Shown here: piece after piece, positions 10,823 through 23,745 of the stretch | Numbering within the stretch: position 1 is the first letter of the stretch | Layout of the letters: each line of letters starts with the position of its first letter | Source of the DNA: Balanoglossus misakiensis | Lineage: Eukaryota; Hemichordata | Assembly (NCBI GenBank): GCA_040954595.2 | Contig: CM082584.2 | Location: 1,984,001 to 2,048,000 of the forward strand | Length of the DNA: 64,000 nt | Direction: 5' to 3' | The notes under the pieces: generated by a model | What the model was told of the DNA's origin: nothing | Seen by the model: only the letters and a program-made list of their open reading frames with translations | Databases searched by the model: none | Made by a program: the position numbers and the translations under genes

Positions 10823-13149
10823 TATAGGTAATTTAATGGCCTGGAAGGAACATTTTTAGTCAAAAAATAGTGCCATGCATGCAACAAGCTGGTGTGTAAA
10901 GTGTGTCACCCACCAAGCTCAAGGACGCATGAAATAACAAAATAATAACAAAACCAAACAGATTACAGGTAATATTACATATTAAGTGACACGACTTGAC
11001 AATAGCCAAGTCAGGTACAAAGTGCAAAAGTTTTAATGGAGGGTTCCCATACTGATTTTATGTTCTGTGCATACATCTGTAAGTGTTGCATCAACTGAAT
11101 TTTGCATCAGCAGAATTGTTGGCATGGTATATTGTAAGAAGTAAAACAGACACTTTATTTCTTTCAGGGTATTTCAACACGCCTTTGTTATATGACATCA
11201 CATTTTAAGTGTTTGATTACCATACTACATAAGGTTGAATGTATTTTGCAAACCTGATCAGTGAACACAGTGGGGTAAACACAAAACGCACATTTTTTCA
11301 TGAGTTTTCCTTTAAACTTGAATTAATGCATATAAATAGGCTTATCAAATTTGATTGTGACGGTACTTTGCAATTTGAAAGTCAGCTGGATTAAAACGGT
11401 TCTACCGTTTTTATAGGGGTCCAGTTGACCTCCATGGTAAACAAGTATTGTAAACAAGTATTGTGGTCATGATAGTTCCAGCAGTGCAAATGTTGTGTAC
11501 ACTTCATGATATTAAATATGTTGCTCGGTTGACATAAAAGATTTATCCTTTGACAACCATGCTGCCTTTCAGATGGCCAGCCCAAGAAAATAGTGGTGAA
11601 TTTAAAATCGCTGCGAGAACTCCAAACATTTTCATACAAGTAATCCGTTTCCGGTTGACGACAAATTCATGCACATACAAGGTATGTCGCTTACAGGCAT
11701 ATAAGTTGAAACTTTAGGGATAATTATCATTTTTTTTCAAACTTTACTAGTATTAGTCCATGCAGATGTAGGCACTGAACTGTATACAAGTATTTTTAAC
11801 CCTAAATATGAGTGCATTTGCAAGTTTTAACCAGATAAATAATAAAGCTTTGCCATAAAGGAATATGGCTGCCACCGTGGGAAATGCAAGAAACAATGAA
11901 AACGTTGCATTTCTGACTATTGAACTTCATAAACAAAACATGATCTCCTCCACTAGAACTCATGCAAGTAAATGTACACCGCTGAAACATTAGATTTTCA
12001 TTTTTCATTGCAAAATTGCAATTTTTAAAAAATACAGGAATTTTAGATTTTCTTTCATTTTTGGCCTGTTTTGTCATACATAAGTGTTGATCTTGATATA
12101 TTATGAAATGTCATTTAATAGACATAATTAATATCATATATAAGATTATTTAAAGCTTAATTTAAATGAATATTTCCTTTTAATGAAAAACTGACAATCT
12201 CGAGCAGGCAAACACTGAGACTGATTACAGTATGTAGAGGATGGGGGCGCAAATTGCATCTGCATAAAGCAAGAAGAATGCTTCAACATAACTGACACAT
12301 CTGTTTAAACAGCCAATAAATGGAAGGGGATACTGCTCCCCCCCCCCCCTCTCTGAAGTCATATTACTTGATCAAGTTTCCGAAACTCTGAGTATACGAG
12401 TCAAAATGACAATTTGTGCTTAACGTTTGTTTTGGATCAGCATTTTTCTGGTATTGGAGATGGTTTCAATCACAGCCACTGGACAAAACTGGCCATGTTA
12501 ATGTTTCCACAAAATCAACAGTCGATTCAAACTGAGATTATTTGGTCACTGGGAAAAATGTTAGTGATGTCAAAATGTTATGTTTTACCACCTATTATCG
12601 GACTGAATGAGCGTGCTGCGTTTCATGCATTTATGATGGTTGTCTGCAAAGACCATTGGAGCATGTTTGCCAACAGGACTGTGGTCGAATCTATACTGGT
12701 ACGTGTTTGTGTAAATTGCCTATATAACAGTTGACCAGCAGGGGTAGACACCCTTTGGACAGGAATTTGAATTTTAAAGGCACACAAGCTGCAAATTTTG
12801 GGATAGTTATAATAATTTTATCAAACAATTGAAAAGAAAATAAATGTTTGCGTGTTGGTTGTTTACCATAACTAAAATTTTTGACATTTTCCTACGCGCT
12901 AAACAAAACTCTTTTTTTGTCCTTATCAGTAGCAGTGTGGCACCATTTCCTAGATAGACAGAAGCTCACCTCGTTGATAGCATTTGGGTGTATAACATTT
13001 CTCTGTTGTTGCTGGCTTATCTGTCAATAAGATAGGTTACATTTATCTTTAAGGGATTCATAAGTGACTTTGACATAAGACATCTTAACCCTATGACCTT
13101 TCATACAATGAGCAGTTGCCAAATTAACTTTCTCTCTGAACATTAATGT
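10823..13149. other. Unique non-coding stretch
   Basis: No exon or element is convincing. One 106-codon open frame (12414-12734, plus) has ordinary composition but no recognised domain and no supporting splice signals, so it is not called as a gene. A C-tract occurs near 12341-12352. Confidence 0.45.
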
Positions 13150-15350
13150 GACCAATCCGGACCGGGCACTGTTCCATTCTACTACGCAAAACAACTAATC
13201 GCAAAGTAACCCAGGAAGGGAAATGCTGACAAAATCTACACATATCAGTAAATTTCAGACATCAAATCTTGTAACTGCATTTATACAATTTATTTGAATA
13301 ATGCCTTTGTGGTTATCTGATGTCAATTATTTAATTGAAGAGTTGTTGTGTTGGAGTTAACTTGTGTGAATCGCTTGCCTTTCATTCTGACAGTCAATTA
13401 TATCTTGAGGAAGCAGCTCCCACTTCTAGATTGAAAATATGAATTATTTAAAATACATGTATATATATTTCTTTTCAATGTACAACACTATATCACAAGT
13501 CATCTTTTCACAAGAGGTGGGCCAAACCATACAGGAAACTGTGAACAATCATTCAATGCTTTGATATTTGGACTGACAACACCACTCTTTGGCACAATAT
13601 TCAATTTCAAACATTTTTGAATACTGTAAACGCATTGAATATCGCATGTATTAAATGTTGCTATTTTGCAATTGGGGCCAGTGAGTGAGCATTTAAATAT
13701 AAGAATGCAAGGTTCTCAAAAGAAATAAAAGTCACTGTTTGTTCCTTTGATTTGTGTATCATTTGATAAACTGCAGCCATATACATTCATTGACGAGAAG
13801 TGTCAAAACATCCACAGGTCTATTCATTGAATGTGAGGTGCAAAGCTAGAAATGGAGATGTTACTAGTAGTGTAATACAAAGACAGCAAATAGCAGCCGG
13901 ACTTGTTTCCTACAAAAAAATCCAGCCATGTCATGTTGCTGGAAAGTCTTTGTACTTCAATAACAATACAGTCCAATTATGAAAGGGAAAGCTATGGATA
14001 TGTCCTGTTTTAAACATTTGTTTGTACTATTTTGATATTCGCCATGTTAATATCACCACAAGCTAATATCCAAACTACACACAACTGCAAGTTCACTGGC
14101 CTCAAGTCACTTGTGGATGTTGACACTAATACCCATTAAAACTTCCTATCTGGGAACATGTAAATGCACACTACAGGAAAACAAACCAATAATTCAGAAC
14201 ACTATTGTGACGGTCACAGAACTTGTGAATTTATTACAAAAGCAGTCATCCTGAAAATTGAAATACATAACCTGACGACAATCACTGATTTTAGTCAGCT
14301 ACCATCACTGAATGATGAACTCAAACAAAAATTGCTTAATACGCTGTTAAAAATAACAATGCAACAAAAACACAAATGATCGACTCCAGTCATATATGTA
14401 CATCAAGCAACATCAACTGAAAGGCTACAGGCAGTATCGTCAATACACTGGTTGTTGTTGCTATGCTCAAGGCGTCAATGAATTGGTGGTCACATTTCAT
14501 TGAACAATGATAGGCCAAGTGCTCACTCACTTCTTCAGTGAATTTCACTGTTTGTTTATCTTATCATAAAAACTTGGGCACCACAGTCCTTTGGATAAAA
14601 ATATTCATGTGTGGTGATTTAAAATCAGTGTTGCAAGAAGCAGAATTAATCACAGGATTAATGGCTTCTGATTGAAAAATACTAAATGCTTAATATGCCA
14701 TATGCCGCACACAGAGTGATCACATTAGTCAATTGAACCGCTGTTCCGAAGGACTAAAATGATTGCAATGTTTTAATATTATATTTATTTTACAAAACCC
14801 TTACATCTGAGCTTTACTTTAAAGTACTTCCATTTACAAGTAGTACAAGTACACATCAGTTAACATTGACAGCTAGGCATGACGTCATAGATATAGGACT
14901 TCAAAACTGACATTCTGAACAGTGGGGGTGCTCTATCATAGTGGGTTTTAATGAACATGTGTATTTAATTTCATGAATCAGATATATCAATGAAAACTGT
15001 GTATTTTAACATACGCTTATTGTGTATGCATTTGCAGTATCTAGTCATATTACAGTAATACACCAGACATGTTCTTAACTCAATCAATGTGTGTGTGTAA
15101 GTTCAATTTCTGACCACACTCAGATTACCCAAGTCCATGTGACCAACTCTACTGCAAGTATACAGACTTGAACTCCGGAAAACTAGTCACCTACAATACT
15201 TGAACTGGAGCCACATCCAAAACTTGACTTTGAGATATTTTATCAAATCAGTGCTCCTTTTAGAATTAGAACTCCCATGCAATTTTTGTGACAGAAGAAA
15301 TAAAGAGATTCCCAGAAAGAACCTCCCAGTTCCCTTTTTAGAGGTCCAAC
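13150..15350. repeat. Segmental duplication alpha, copy 1
   Basis: Aligns colinearly with 27757-30260. Shared landmarks include AACATCCACAGGTCTATTC or its variant, CTGTTTGTTCCTTTGATTTG, the block around TGATCACATTAGTCAATTG, and the CAGCTAGGCATGACGTCATA stretch (14871; 29849). Both copies carry a short matching open frame (13800-13982; 28810-29034) reading VYSLNVRCKARNGDV or its variant VYLLNVRCKARYGDI. That frame may be a decayed exon or element frame; I do not recognise it. Confidence 0.8.
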
Positions 15351-15479
15351 CTTACCATAGAAAACAACGGGTTTGGACTGTACCATGGTGGTGAAATGGT
15401 TAAGCCAGAGCATGTATCAAAATACAGTAAAACCTGTCTCAACCAAAACCTGTCTATTACAAGGACATTGTTCAAACTC

Positions 15480-16433
15480 CTAGGTTCACTTTTGTTTAAT
15501 CGCAACACCTGGTCCAGAGCAGTGCAAACATTGGCTAATCAAGCCAGCAAGGTGTTGTCTCTACTCTCAGTTGCCAGGTGGAAACTAGGGTATATGCCAT
15601 TTGAATGTCACTTCAAGGTGTTTGATGCCATGATCTTACCCATTCTTTGTTATGGATCGGAGACTTGAGTTTTATGACATCATAGAAAAAGTGCAAAGAA
15701 CATGGTGCAGAATTTTTCTAGGTGTGCCAAGGAGCACTACCAATGAAGCTGTAATTGGAGAATGTGGGCGGTTGCCAGTGTATGTTCACACAATGAAACG
15801 TTGTATTCGTTACTGGGTGAAACTTATAGAGATGCCACAGGAAAGACTCCCTAGGCAAGCATATTTAATGCTACATACGTAATCTTGACTGTTTAGGCCG
15901 TCACACTTGGGCAACATCGGTGAAACACATTTTATTTTCGCCTGGATTTCTCAGGAAAGAGACGATAAGCGTTTGTTCCTTTCAGCATTTGAGACAAGAA
16001 TTTCAGATATTTTGAAGCAACAATGGAAATCACACTGTCCGTCCAAAACCAAACTCCGTACATACACACATTTTAAATAATTGTTACAGCCTGAAAAGTA
16101 GTTAATGTCAACTGTACACGTAATGTCAAAGACATTTTTGCATGTTTTCGCTGTTCTGCCCTTCCTCTTGCAATAGAGGAGGGAAGAGATCAGAACGTGG
16201 ACGTTTCAGAGAGACACTGTAGGCTATGCTCTGGTGAACAAATAGAAGACGAGTATCACTTTTTACTTGTTTGCCCCTTATATGACAGTCTTAGAAAACA
16301 ATATATTGGTTACACTAAAATTCCCCACATTCAAATGTTTGTTAATATCATGAGCGCATCAGAATCCTCAAGTATTTATGTTTACAATGCCTTTAAACTT
16401 AGAGAAAATGTGTTAAAAAACTTAATCTGCTAA
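15480..16433 (+). pseudogene. LINE reverse-transcriptase 3' fragment (CR1/L2-like)
   Basis: Three plus-strand frames, broken by stops and frameshifts, form one protein end. First NQASKVLSLLSVARWK and ILPILCYGSE, the thumb region after an RT domain. Then VQRTWCRIFLGVPRSTTNEA. Finally RHCRLCSGEQIEDEYHFLLV followed by CPLYDSLR, a Cys/His knuckle typical of the C-termini of many animal non-LTR elements. The catalytic YxDD is absent, so this is a 5'-truncated dead copy. It is missing at the equivalent point of the duplicate near 30300, so it arrived after or between duplications. Confidence 0.7.
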
Positions 16434-16639
16434 GTTCCTCACTTTGTATCCCGAGTACGTACTTCCACACAAGTGCTGCTTGATGTTGTCATTTATATTA
16501 TTTGAGTACATGTATTATTTATTTCATTTTCGTACAATTTTCTGATTACCTTTATGCCCTCTTACCTATGGGCTGGAGGCCTTGACAATCAATTAACGTG
16601 CACTGTTGTGCACCTGAACAATGAACAACAAATCAATCA

Positions 16640-17080
16640 CACATTCTCACTGAATCGAAAGCTGTATATGACACGAGCGCTGATTCAGATTGGATGACAA
16701 AGCTAAATGTTATCCTATGATACAGATACTACAACGTGCCAGATGACAGTTCAAGAGTCATTTATTTAATGTTTTTAAACGAATTTGGCTAATTTGTGGC
16801 CGTGTGAGAAATATAATCTCACACACCAATGACCTGGGATCATATTTCTCACACTCGTCAGGGATATTTTGTCCCACACTCGCCTGCAGCTTGTTTGGGA
16901 CAGAAAATCCTCAACACATGTGAGAAATATGATCCCAAGTCCTTGGGAGTGTGAGATTCTATTAGTCTCACAACCTTAGGACCTGGTAAAAGATTTCTCA
17001 GACGAGTTGGGGATATTTTTAGCTCGTGTTAGACAAGCCAAAATATCCCTGATGAGTGTAAGAAATTGCGTTAAGTACAC
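16640..17080. repeat. Repeat beta with hairpin (GAGAAATATGATCCCA), copy 1
   Basis: Contains an inverted repeat (GGGATCATATTTCTCAC ... GTGAGAAATATGATCCC) around GTTTGGGACAGAAAATCC. Copies lie at about 27400-27740 (truncated), 32180-32650 and 42760-43205, in the same position relative to the EGF exons. They are part of the duplicated array. Confidence 0.8.
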
Positions 17081-17285
17081 GGTGGTCCCATTCACGGATA
17101 ATACAATAAAAAAAGTCTACACCAGAGTACATATACAGACAGACACACACACACACACACATCAAGAGATCAACAGGCAAACATTGGCTGACCCATAAGC
17201 TGCCAATGGCATGTGTACTGTACACACACCAAATAGAACAGCTGGTCTCTTTAACAGTTAGCCAGTTATGTAAACATGCAGTTAC
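17080..17285. repeat. Dispersed repeat with (CA)n, copy 1
   Basis: Shared with 32650-32875, 43215-43445 and, in reverse orientation, 63840-63970. Landmarks are GTGGTCCCATTCA(C/G)GGATAA, AAAAAAGTCTACACC and CCAATGGCATGTGTACTGTA. The reverse copy lies at a site empty in unit 1, so this was a mobile sequence. The class is unknown. Confidence 0.7.
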
Positions 17286-17484
17286 CAATCACTGTTATTA
17301 TTGACAAATTGCATCCAAGTCCAGACCCAGGCTTGAATACAATGTTTAAACATAACAACATTGCTTACCCTGCTTCATCGAGCTGAACAAGAAATGATGG
17401 TTGATAACCAGAAAAATACTGAATAAAAATTCAAAAGTTACAGATACTGGACCTTTCGTTGTCCACATATTGTGCTGGTCTTAC

Positions 17485-17592
17485 CTGTACACTCTCCATT
17501 GACCAATCAATATCCCACAGAACAAGTGCAATAAAAAGAGCCTGCTGTATTCACACACTGGCCTTCACAAAGATCTGCTCTCTTATTGACAT
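17485..17592 (-). pseudogene. cbEGF exon type B, copy B1 (stop, lost first Cys)
   Basis: Minus-strand exon of 108 bp between a TTTCAG acceptor and a GTAAGA donor, phase 1 on both sides. It reads DVNKRADLCEGQCVNTAGSF then YCTCSVGY, an in-frame TGA (17507-17509), and LVNGECTG. Compared with B2 and B3 it lacks 9 bp that encode the first Cys and its neighbours (NECMERAD becomes NKRAD). The module therefore cannot form the C1-C3 disulfide. The TGA falls between the fifth and sixth Cys and is shared by all three B copies. This is a non-functional or decoy exon of a multi-EGF extracellular-matrix or receptor-type gene. Confidence 0.8.
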
Positions 17593-18519
17593 CTGAAATC
17601 AAAGATAGTTTATTATTTTTAATTTTATTATTATTTATATCCTGACAAACGTAATACACATACATCTTAGTGCATTTTCTACTGAAAATAATAAAATTAG
17701 AAAACAAGTGAAAGCTTAAAGAGCATATCTTGCCTTTTTAAATCTTATCAGAAGGTTAAAAAATGATTGAAAGAAATCTAATATTTACCAAAAGTGACAA
17801 TATTTTTCGGGTATCGATTTCTATAATATTTGTTTTGTTCTCATAAAATACTTCAAAATCCACCCTGTCCTGAAAATCTGAGTTCAGATTTGCTGCATTT
17901 TGGTCATGTGACGTGACGTCACAAGAGGAACCCTTCATAGTCAGGTGGAGATTTGAGAAATTGTGACCCCCTCTGGCATTTTTTGGTACAAGCAAACCAA
18001 ATATGTTTTTTGGTCAATTCGACTACGCTGATTTCGGAAATGCCTGTTCCCAAAAGATCTTTTTGAGATAAGAGCCTCGTTTTGGCAAATCAAATATGGC
18101 CGCCAAGGATCGCAATTCTCACATGAATAGCATCAAAGAAATGTTCACGTACCTCCTTAAACAATGAAAATAAACTACATGTTTACATCAACAACTTGTT
18201 TGGTTGTATAAACACAAAATAGCAATAATAAAACAATAATTATGCACAAATTTGCATATTGTATGAATAATTCGTTGATTTTTGGCTACCAAATAATAAT
18301 AAAGCTAGGTGTAACAGTACATGTACTGAAAACTCACAACCATTGGAAAAAATTACCTTATCTTTATTTTAATAAAGGACTTAAACCTTGTTCAAAACAA
18401 TACTTCAAGTGTGAAGTTCATTTTGAGATAAGAGCCTCGATGTGGCAATTCAATATGGCCGTCTAAAGCCCTGTAGTGGAGCGGCCAAACCCTAATTTTC
18501 ATAGCGATTGTGCATTTTG

Positions 18520-20680
18520 TGATAAAAGCACCAAACTTGGCTCAGATGTGTGTTAATGTGTACTAAACAAATTCAGATAGCGAGCCACTAAATATCTGTT
18601 GATGAGTTTCCATGGCAACCAATTTTTCAAAATGGCCACCAATACAGATAATTTCACCCACCAAATAACATCTGGGAACATCAAAATAAATTTAGATTTC
18701 TATATTTGATACAAGGAACTGTGGAAAGAATGATTTTCAAAGATATTATGGTTACTAAACTACTTATAGGGTAAGTAAGTTATTAAAACACAATTTAACG
18801 GCGTAACTTTTAATCCCTTTGTTCTCGGATTAATAGGTGCTCTTCTAGAAATCAAAGCATACTGTCTATGGTCAAACATTAGGCTAATTGCGATATTTAA
18901 CTTGCAGTACGTAAATTACACATATGAATCACAACAGTTTACCACCTTAGCTAATGATAATCATATAAACAGATCACCGATATATCAGATTTGCACACGG
19001 ATGTGGGCTTGGCTTACTCGTGACTGGTAAAATTTCCTTATCAACTTGATAGGAGAGTCTACTGCCCGAAATAGACGTTGATCCAAACTGAGTCCGCGGT
19101 CGTCACGTGTATTGGTCGACAGACATACGTACACATAGGGCCTCAAACGCAATGCAATCTAAATGGACCCCAGGTAACGAACCATGCGAAAATGTCGGCT
19201 TTGTTTCGACCACAATCGCGACCGCAGCGTTGACAACGTTTTTTCGGGGCGTTGATGTTTGTCAAAATGCCATAGGAAATTTAAGAAACTTAAGTCGAAT
19301 TGCTGAAACGCTAATAATCGACCATATGTCTTGATACTTTAGATCATGTATCAGTTCCACTCCAGCAATTTTGTCGACTGTTAACAGAGTTGACCAAAAA
19401 ATAAATGGTGTCTATGATTCCAAACTCATAAAAATTACAGCGGAGGACACAACATTATTTTATTTGTCGAGAATAGTGTCCATCATGCCATAAATATTGT
19501 CAAAAATGTGTGTTAATTATAGAAACCCAACTAAATATACAAGCAGTTGGCCTTTAGATTGGTAAATGGAAAACAGGTCTTATTGCAATTTTCTGGGATT
19601 AGGTGGCCCAATGCTCCCAACAAGTTACTTGGAATGTACTTCCATTCTAATATCTCAATGTGTAATCTGACTTTGCAAGAGATATTACGGAAAACTTCAT
19701 TTCATTTAATAGCATGAAGTAAGCAAAATCTTACTCTTTACAGAAAAGCTGTGATCCTGAAGACTTTTGGTGTTTTGAAGCTTATTTTCACTTTATCATT
19801 TTATTCTTTGATTTTGGGGGTTCAAAAATACACAAAATAACATGTCAAAATAGAACTGCTGACTATCATCAAGGTGCGATTAAAATTTTCGATAACTTGA
19901 GCAATACAAAGCACTTCAAGCGACTTCATCAAAACGCTTTCCGAAGGACAAGTATTGGATGAAAAGTTTGAAACAGATTTTGATTTGGATTCCTAACATC
20001 TATCTATGTACATGCAACCTAGACATAGTTAGTTTCTATAGTAACTTTAACAAACCAATCGACTGTCATGATACTGGATTTCTGCCACCATTTTATGGGG
20101 AAGTGATTCTTTATTTGCATGAATCATTTGATGAAGATAAAATAGAAAGGCTAGATTCTGCACTGATTCAAACTGGTCAGATCAATTTATAAGGTTGAGA
20201 AACAAGATGCCGTTTTTCCTGGGTTGACTAAATTTGGAATTTTGTTCATCAAAGATATTTTTATGGGGAAAAGAACGAATCAACTGAGCTTTACTTGTTA
20301 AACTTTTATCACAAAATGCCCAAATGTTATGAAAATTTTGTTAATGCCAGGCCACTATTATAATATATCTATGGCTATACAATGTTTTAACTAAGTTTGT
20401 TGTAACCGGTGTTATTACCAAACTTGAATTTCTTTAGCGACTGAATCTCGATCCTGTATTTACCCCTATAACTAGTTTAGTGATGATAAATATTTTGAAA
20501 ATTACTCTTTGAGCAGTTTCTTGTTTCAAATATTGTAATATGAATTTATTTTGTTTTTTTATAATTGGTATTTTGTGGGTGAGATTATCTGTATTGGCGG
20601 CTCGCTCTCTGAATTTGTTTAGTACACATTAACACACATCTGAGCCAAGTACGACACCCAAGTGGATTAAATATACATGT
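18520..20680. repeat. Inverted-repeat pair inside the 6.5-kb insertion
   Basis: About 18533-18600 (CTTGGCTCAGATGTGTGTTA, CTAAACAAATTCAGA, GCGAGCC) has its reverse complement at about 20600-20668. This gives a 2.1-kb foldback that encloses the LINE remnant. The arms may be termini of a separate element. Confidence 0.65.
19560..20290 (+). pseudogene. Decayed L1-type LINE C-terminal fragment
   Basis: Reading across frameshifts on the plus strand gives NISMCNLTLQEIL, then NLTLYRKAVILKTFGVLK. The second piece resembles the 'LTL.GK..I.K..G' block after the RT domain of L1/Tx1-type elements. It is followed by LPPFYGEVILYLHESFDED and ERLD. Stops and frame changes are frequent and no YxDD is visible. 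The resemblance was judged by eye. Confidence 0.45.
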
Positions 20681-22234
20681 ATATATGTTGCCTCACTGAC
20701 ACACAATCTTCACTTTGCACACAGTATCATATATAAAACCGTAATAAAAATACACATTACTCTTTACTTATGAAGAGAAATTGTTGTTAGAGACCGGGTT
20801 TCAAAAAAACAATGAGGACGTCGGGCCATCAGTGTGCATTCAACGTCTTATAACTAAGCATGAATATACGGTGCTGGCATAATGTGAGTGTGGCCATACG
20901 GTGCTTTCGCTATTAATGAATAACTTGTACGTTAACAAATGTCATTTTTTTGGGCAAAAAGTATGTTTTTGGCTTTTCACAGCATTGAACATACATTCAT
21001 AGTTCAATAACTTGTGAATTGTGGACCTAAACGTTCATACGTTCTTTGTTCTGGTGTTTTTTAACGGAGCGGTTGGTCACGATGTTACCAGCGAGCATGT
21101 ACAGTCTAAACTAAATCCTTGTTGTGTATGTTTATTTGTTTGTTTGTTTGTTAGTTTGTTTGTTTTTGTTGTTTTTTACATGCTATTACATACTAATATG
21201 GAAAGTTTCATTTCAGTTATTCATTAAAATGCAAACATTTGTCAAAAAACATATGAATAGACACCTCACAGGCCATAGTCGTATCTTTAGCTTTCAGTTG
21301 TCAATTTTAGCATGACATCATGACTAATTAAGCTAATTTTGCATATTTTCCATGCTGCACCTTGTCTGACAAGGTAACCGATTGCATATTTGAATTCCTT
21401 GACCCTGAAAACATTGGAATAGACACCTCACTTAACACCGTTGGCTCTCTTTTGTAGACCCATTGATTTTAGATGGGTGTGTCACCTAATTAACATAAAT
21501 TAGCATTTTTACCAATTCACCAAATGTTTCTAAATTAAACAAATTGTTTAAAAGTATTTAAATGAATATAAGAATACGATTTCAATAGACTATTATGGTG
21601 TTGACCTGTGATATTGCACCATAATGGCTACAAACAGCGTTTTCTTTTAGGTATTTTGAAATTATGACGTCACAAATTAATTTGCCATTTTCGACATGAA
21701 AACGTGAAAAGAATTTTTGGGAACAGGCAAATTCGAAATCAGCGTATTCGAAATATCCAAAAACAACTTGTTCCCAGCTTGTACCAAAAAATGCCTGACA
21801 TGCTTTTAAAATGCTCATTTTCTGAAATTTCCACATACGGTGTTTTCGTGCTTTTCTGTGTAATACCACAATGGGAAAAAGAGGTGGTTGCCGTGGTTGC
21901 AGCAACACATTACCTAGACGGAAGTCACCCGTGTGAATTCCCCGAAAACCAATGAAAGTCTATGCCACGATCATCGATATTGTACGGTGGATATGAAGCC
22001 ATCCGGCGGCGGCGGCCGTAACTGTCAATGCATGACCGTTGAATGATAATCGGCCAGGTTTGAATCACGAGAAGACAATCCACACCCTTACAGGAAAATA
22101 GAAGCCTGTCAGTAGGAGAGGTCGACCAGTGATCAATATTCAATTCAGAGCACAACTGATCGTTTATACCCGATATTGGTGTTCATTCAGTGTTCCAGCG
22201 ACCGCGATTACACAGTAGTAGGTGAACTGGCAGG

Positions 22235-22423
22235 ATGCGTAAACACAATTTTGCGCTGGCCGACATCATGTCGAGATTGCTTATAATTATTCACTCTTTC
22301 GTCTGGCTACCCGGTACCCAGGGACCGCAAACTTCGATAATTAAGGTTGACAGCAATCAATGTGAAAACTTGAACGCACTATGTCCGACTCATCGGCTCC
22401 AAAACACACTGTACAAATTTTGA
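22235..22423 (+). other. Short open frame with a hydrophobic start, unassigned
   Basis: A 62-codon frame starting MRKHNFALADIMSRLLIIIH with a hydrophobic stretch that could be a signal peptide, then SNQCENLNALC. It sits in a GC-richer part of the 6.5-kb insertion. There is no homology judgement and no downstream exon, so it may be chance. Confidence 0.2.
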
Positions 22424-22950
22424 AACAAAATGTGTTGAATAAATTTTGCCTCGTGTGAGTGAAAACCGTTTCCAAACTTGGATATTCGTGTGTATCAATG
22501 AAAATGTTTCATGCTTTGTGAGCGTGAGTGGGTCGGCCCGGCATGATCGCCTGTTGCTGTTGGTTGTATGGTTTCATTTTGTTATAATGCAGTATGAAGC
22601 ATGTGAAGGAACTTTCATGATTACAGCGACAAGTCATAAATGTTTCTGTTTGTCATCACCAAAAAGGCATATAGCTTACATGTAATTCAGAAGACAGAAT
22701 TTTAGTGCTGGCATGGTACATATACATCGCGGCGCGATATGTGTCATCGCTGCTGACTGCGTGTACACGCATCGGCGCTGATGGAGTTCCCTTGTAATAA
22801 CACGCGCGTATTTTGTCTGTTGAGGCAGTGATCGAAAATCGCCAAAAGACCACGATATATCAGTTGTCAATAAGTTGACATTGTCCAAGATAAGTAGATT
22901 GAGACCCAACACTCTAGTCCTAAACCTCTGGGCAATATTCCACGGTTTAA

Positions 22951-23745
22951 GATGGGTCCCCCGGATCTTTTTGCCCGTTGCTATGGGCCTTTGCAGGACA
23001 TTACACCCCGATTTGGACTAAGCCGTTTTCAGAGTCTAACAAGGGGCTGGTAACTAGTTGAAAATCTGCACGATTGTGAGCGCGCGCCCCCTGACGCCAT
23101 TGATATGCAAATTAGCTAGGTCAAATTTCAAAAGCCTAAGGCTTTTTATTCCGTGACCTCAAAAACGAACTTGATACGTATTCATTAGTTGCTTGAACCA
23201 GAGAAGATCGTGACGGATTTTGTTTTTGAATATTATCGTTGTATCCTACGATTTCAGCATACCCGTACCACAGCGGAAAAAGTCATCGATTTTAGGTGTT
23301 TTTGGACGCACTCTTCCACCGGTATCGCTTCTTAGCACGACGAAAACCGAAAAAACGATCCGTCACACTGTGTGGAAGTGCGTTCTCAACAAGCAGGTCA
23401 AATTTGACTGGCGTACGTGGCCTATGAAAAAAGCCTTAGGGATTTTCGTGAACGGTACAAAATCTCTGTGTACAAAACATTGGATTTTTAGCGTTCGATC
23501 CAGTTACTGTGGTTACATGACGCGCACGCCATCGCTGACCGCTGCTTTGCCGTATTAGCGTGGCGGCCTATGGCCGGGCGGTAGCTGCCGTAAACATACT
23601 CGGACAGGGGGTGTGCACACGATCGTGTGTATTTTTAACTAGTTACAAGCCCCTTGTCGGACGTTCATAACGGTTTCGATCAAAATTGAGTGTAGTGTCC
23701 TATAAAGGCCCATAGAAACGAGCAAAAAGATACGGGGGACCCATC
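22951..23745. mobile_element. TTAA-flanked TIR element, ~795 bp, nested
   Basis: Long, imperfect inverted ends of roughly 130-150 bp start GATGGGTCCCCCGGATCTTT on the left and GATGGGTCCCCCGTATCTTT on the right (complement). TTAA lies at both borders (22947-22950, 23746-23749). Inner matches include ACAAGGGGCT and AACTAGTT. A 112-codon plus frame (23220-23558) has no recognisable domain. The TSD fits piggyBac- or Kolobok-type non-autonomous elements. Confidence 0.7.

Noticed and set aside
12414-12734. 106-codon plus-strand gene
   Set aside because: No recognised domain, no splice context and ordinary chance length in this AT-rich sequence.
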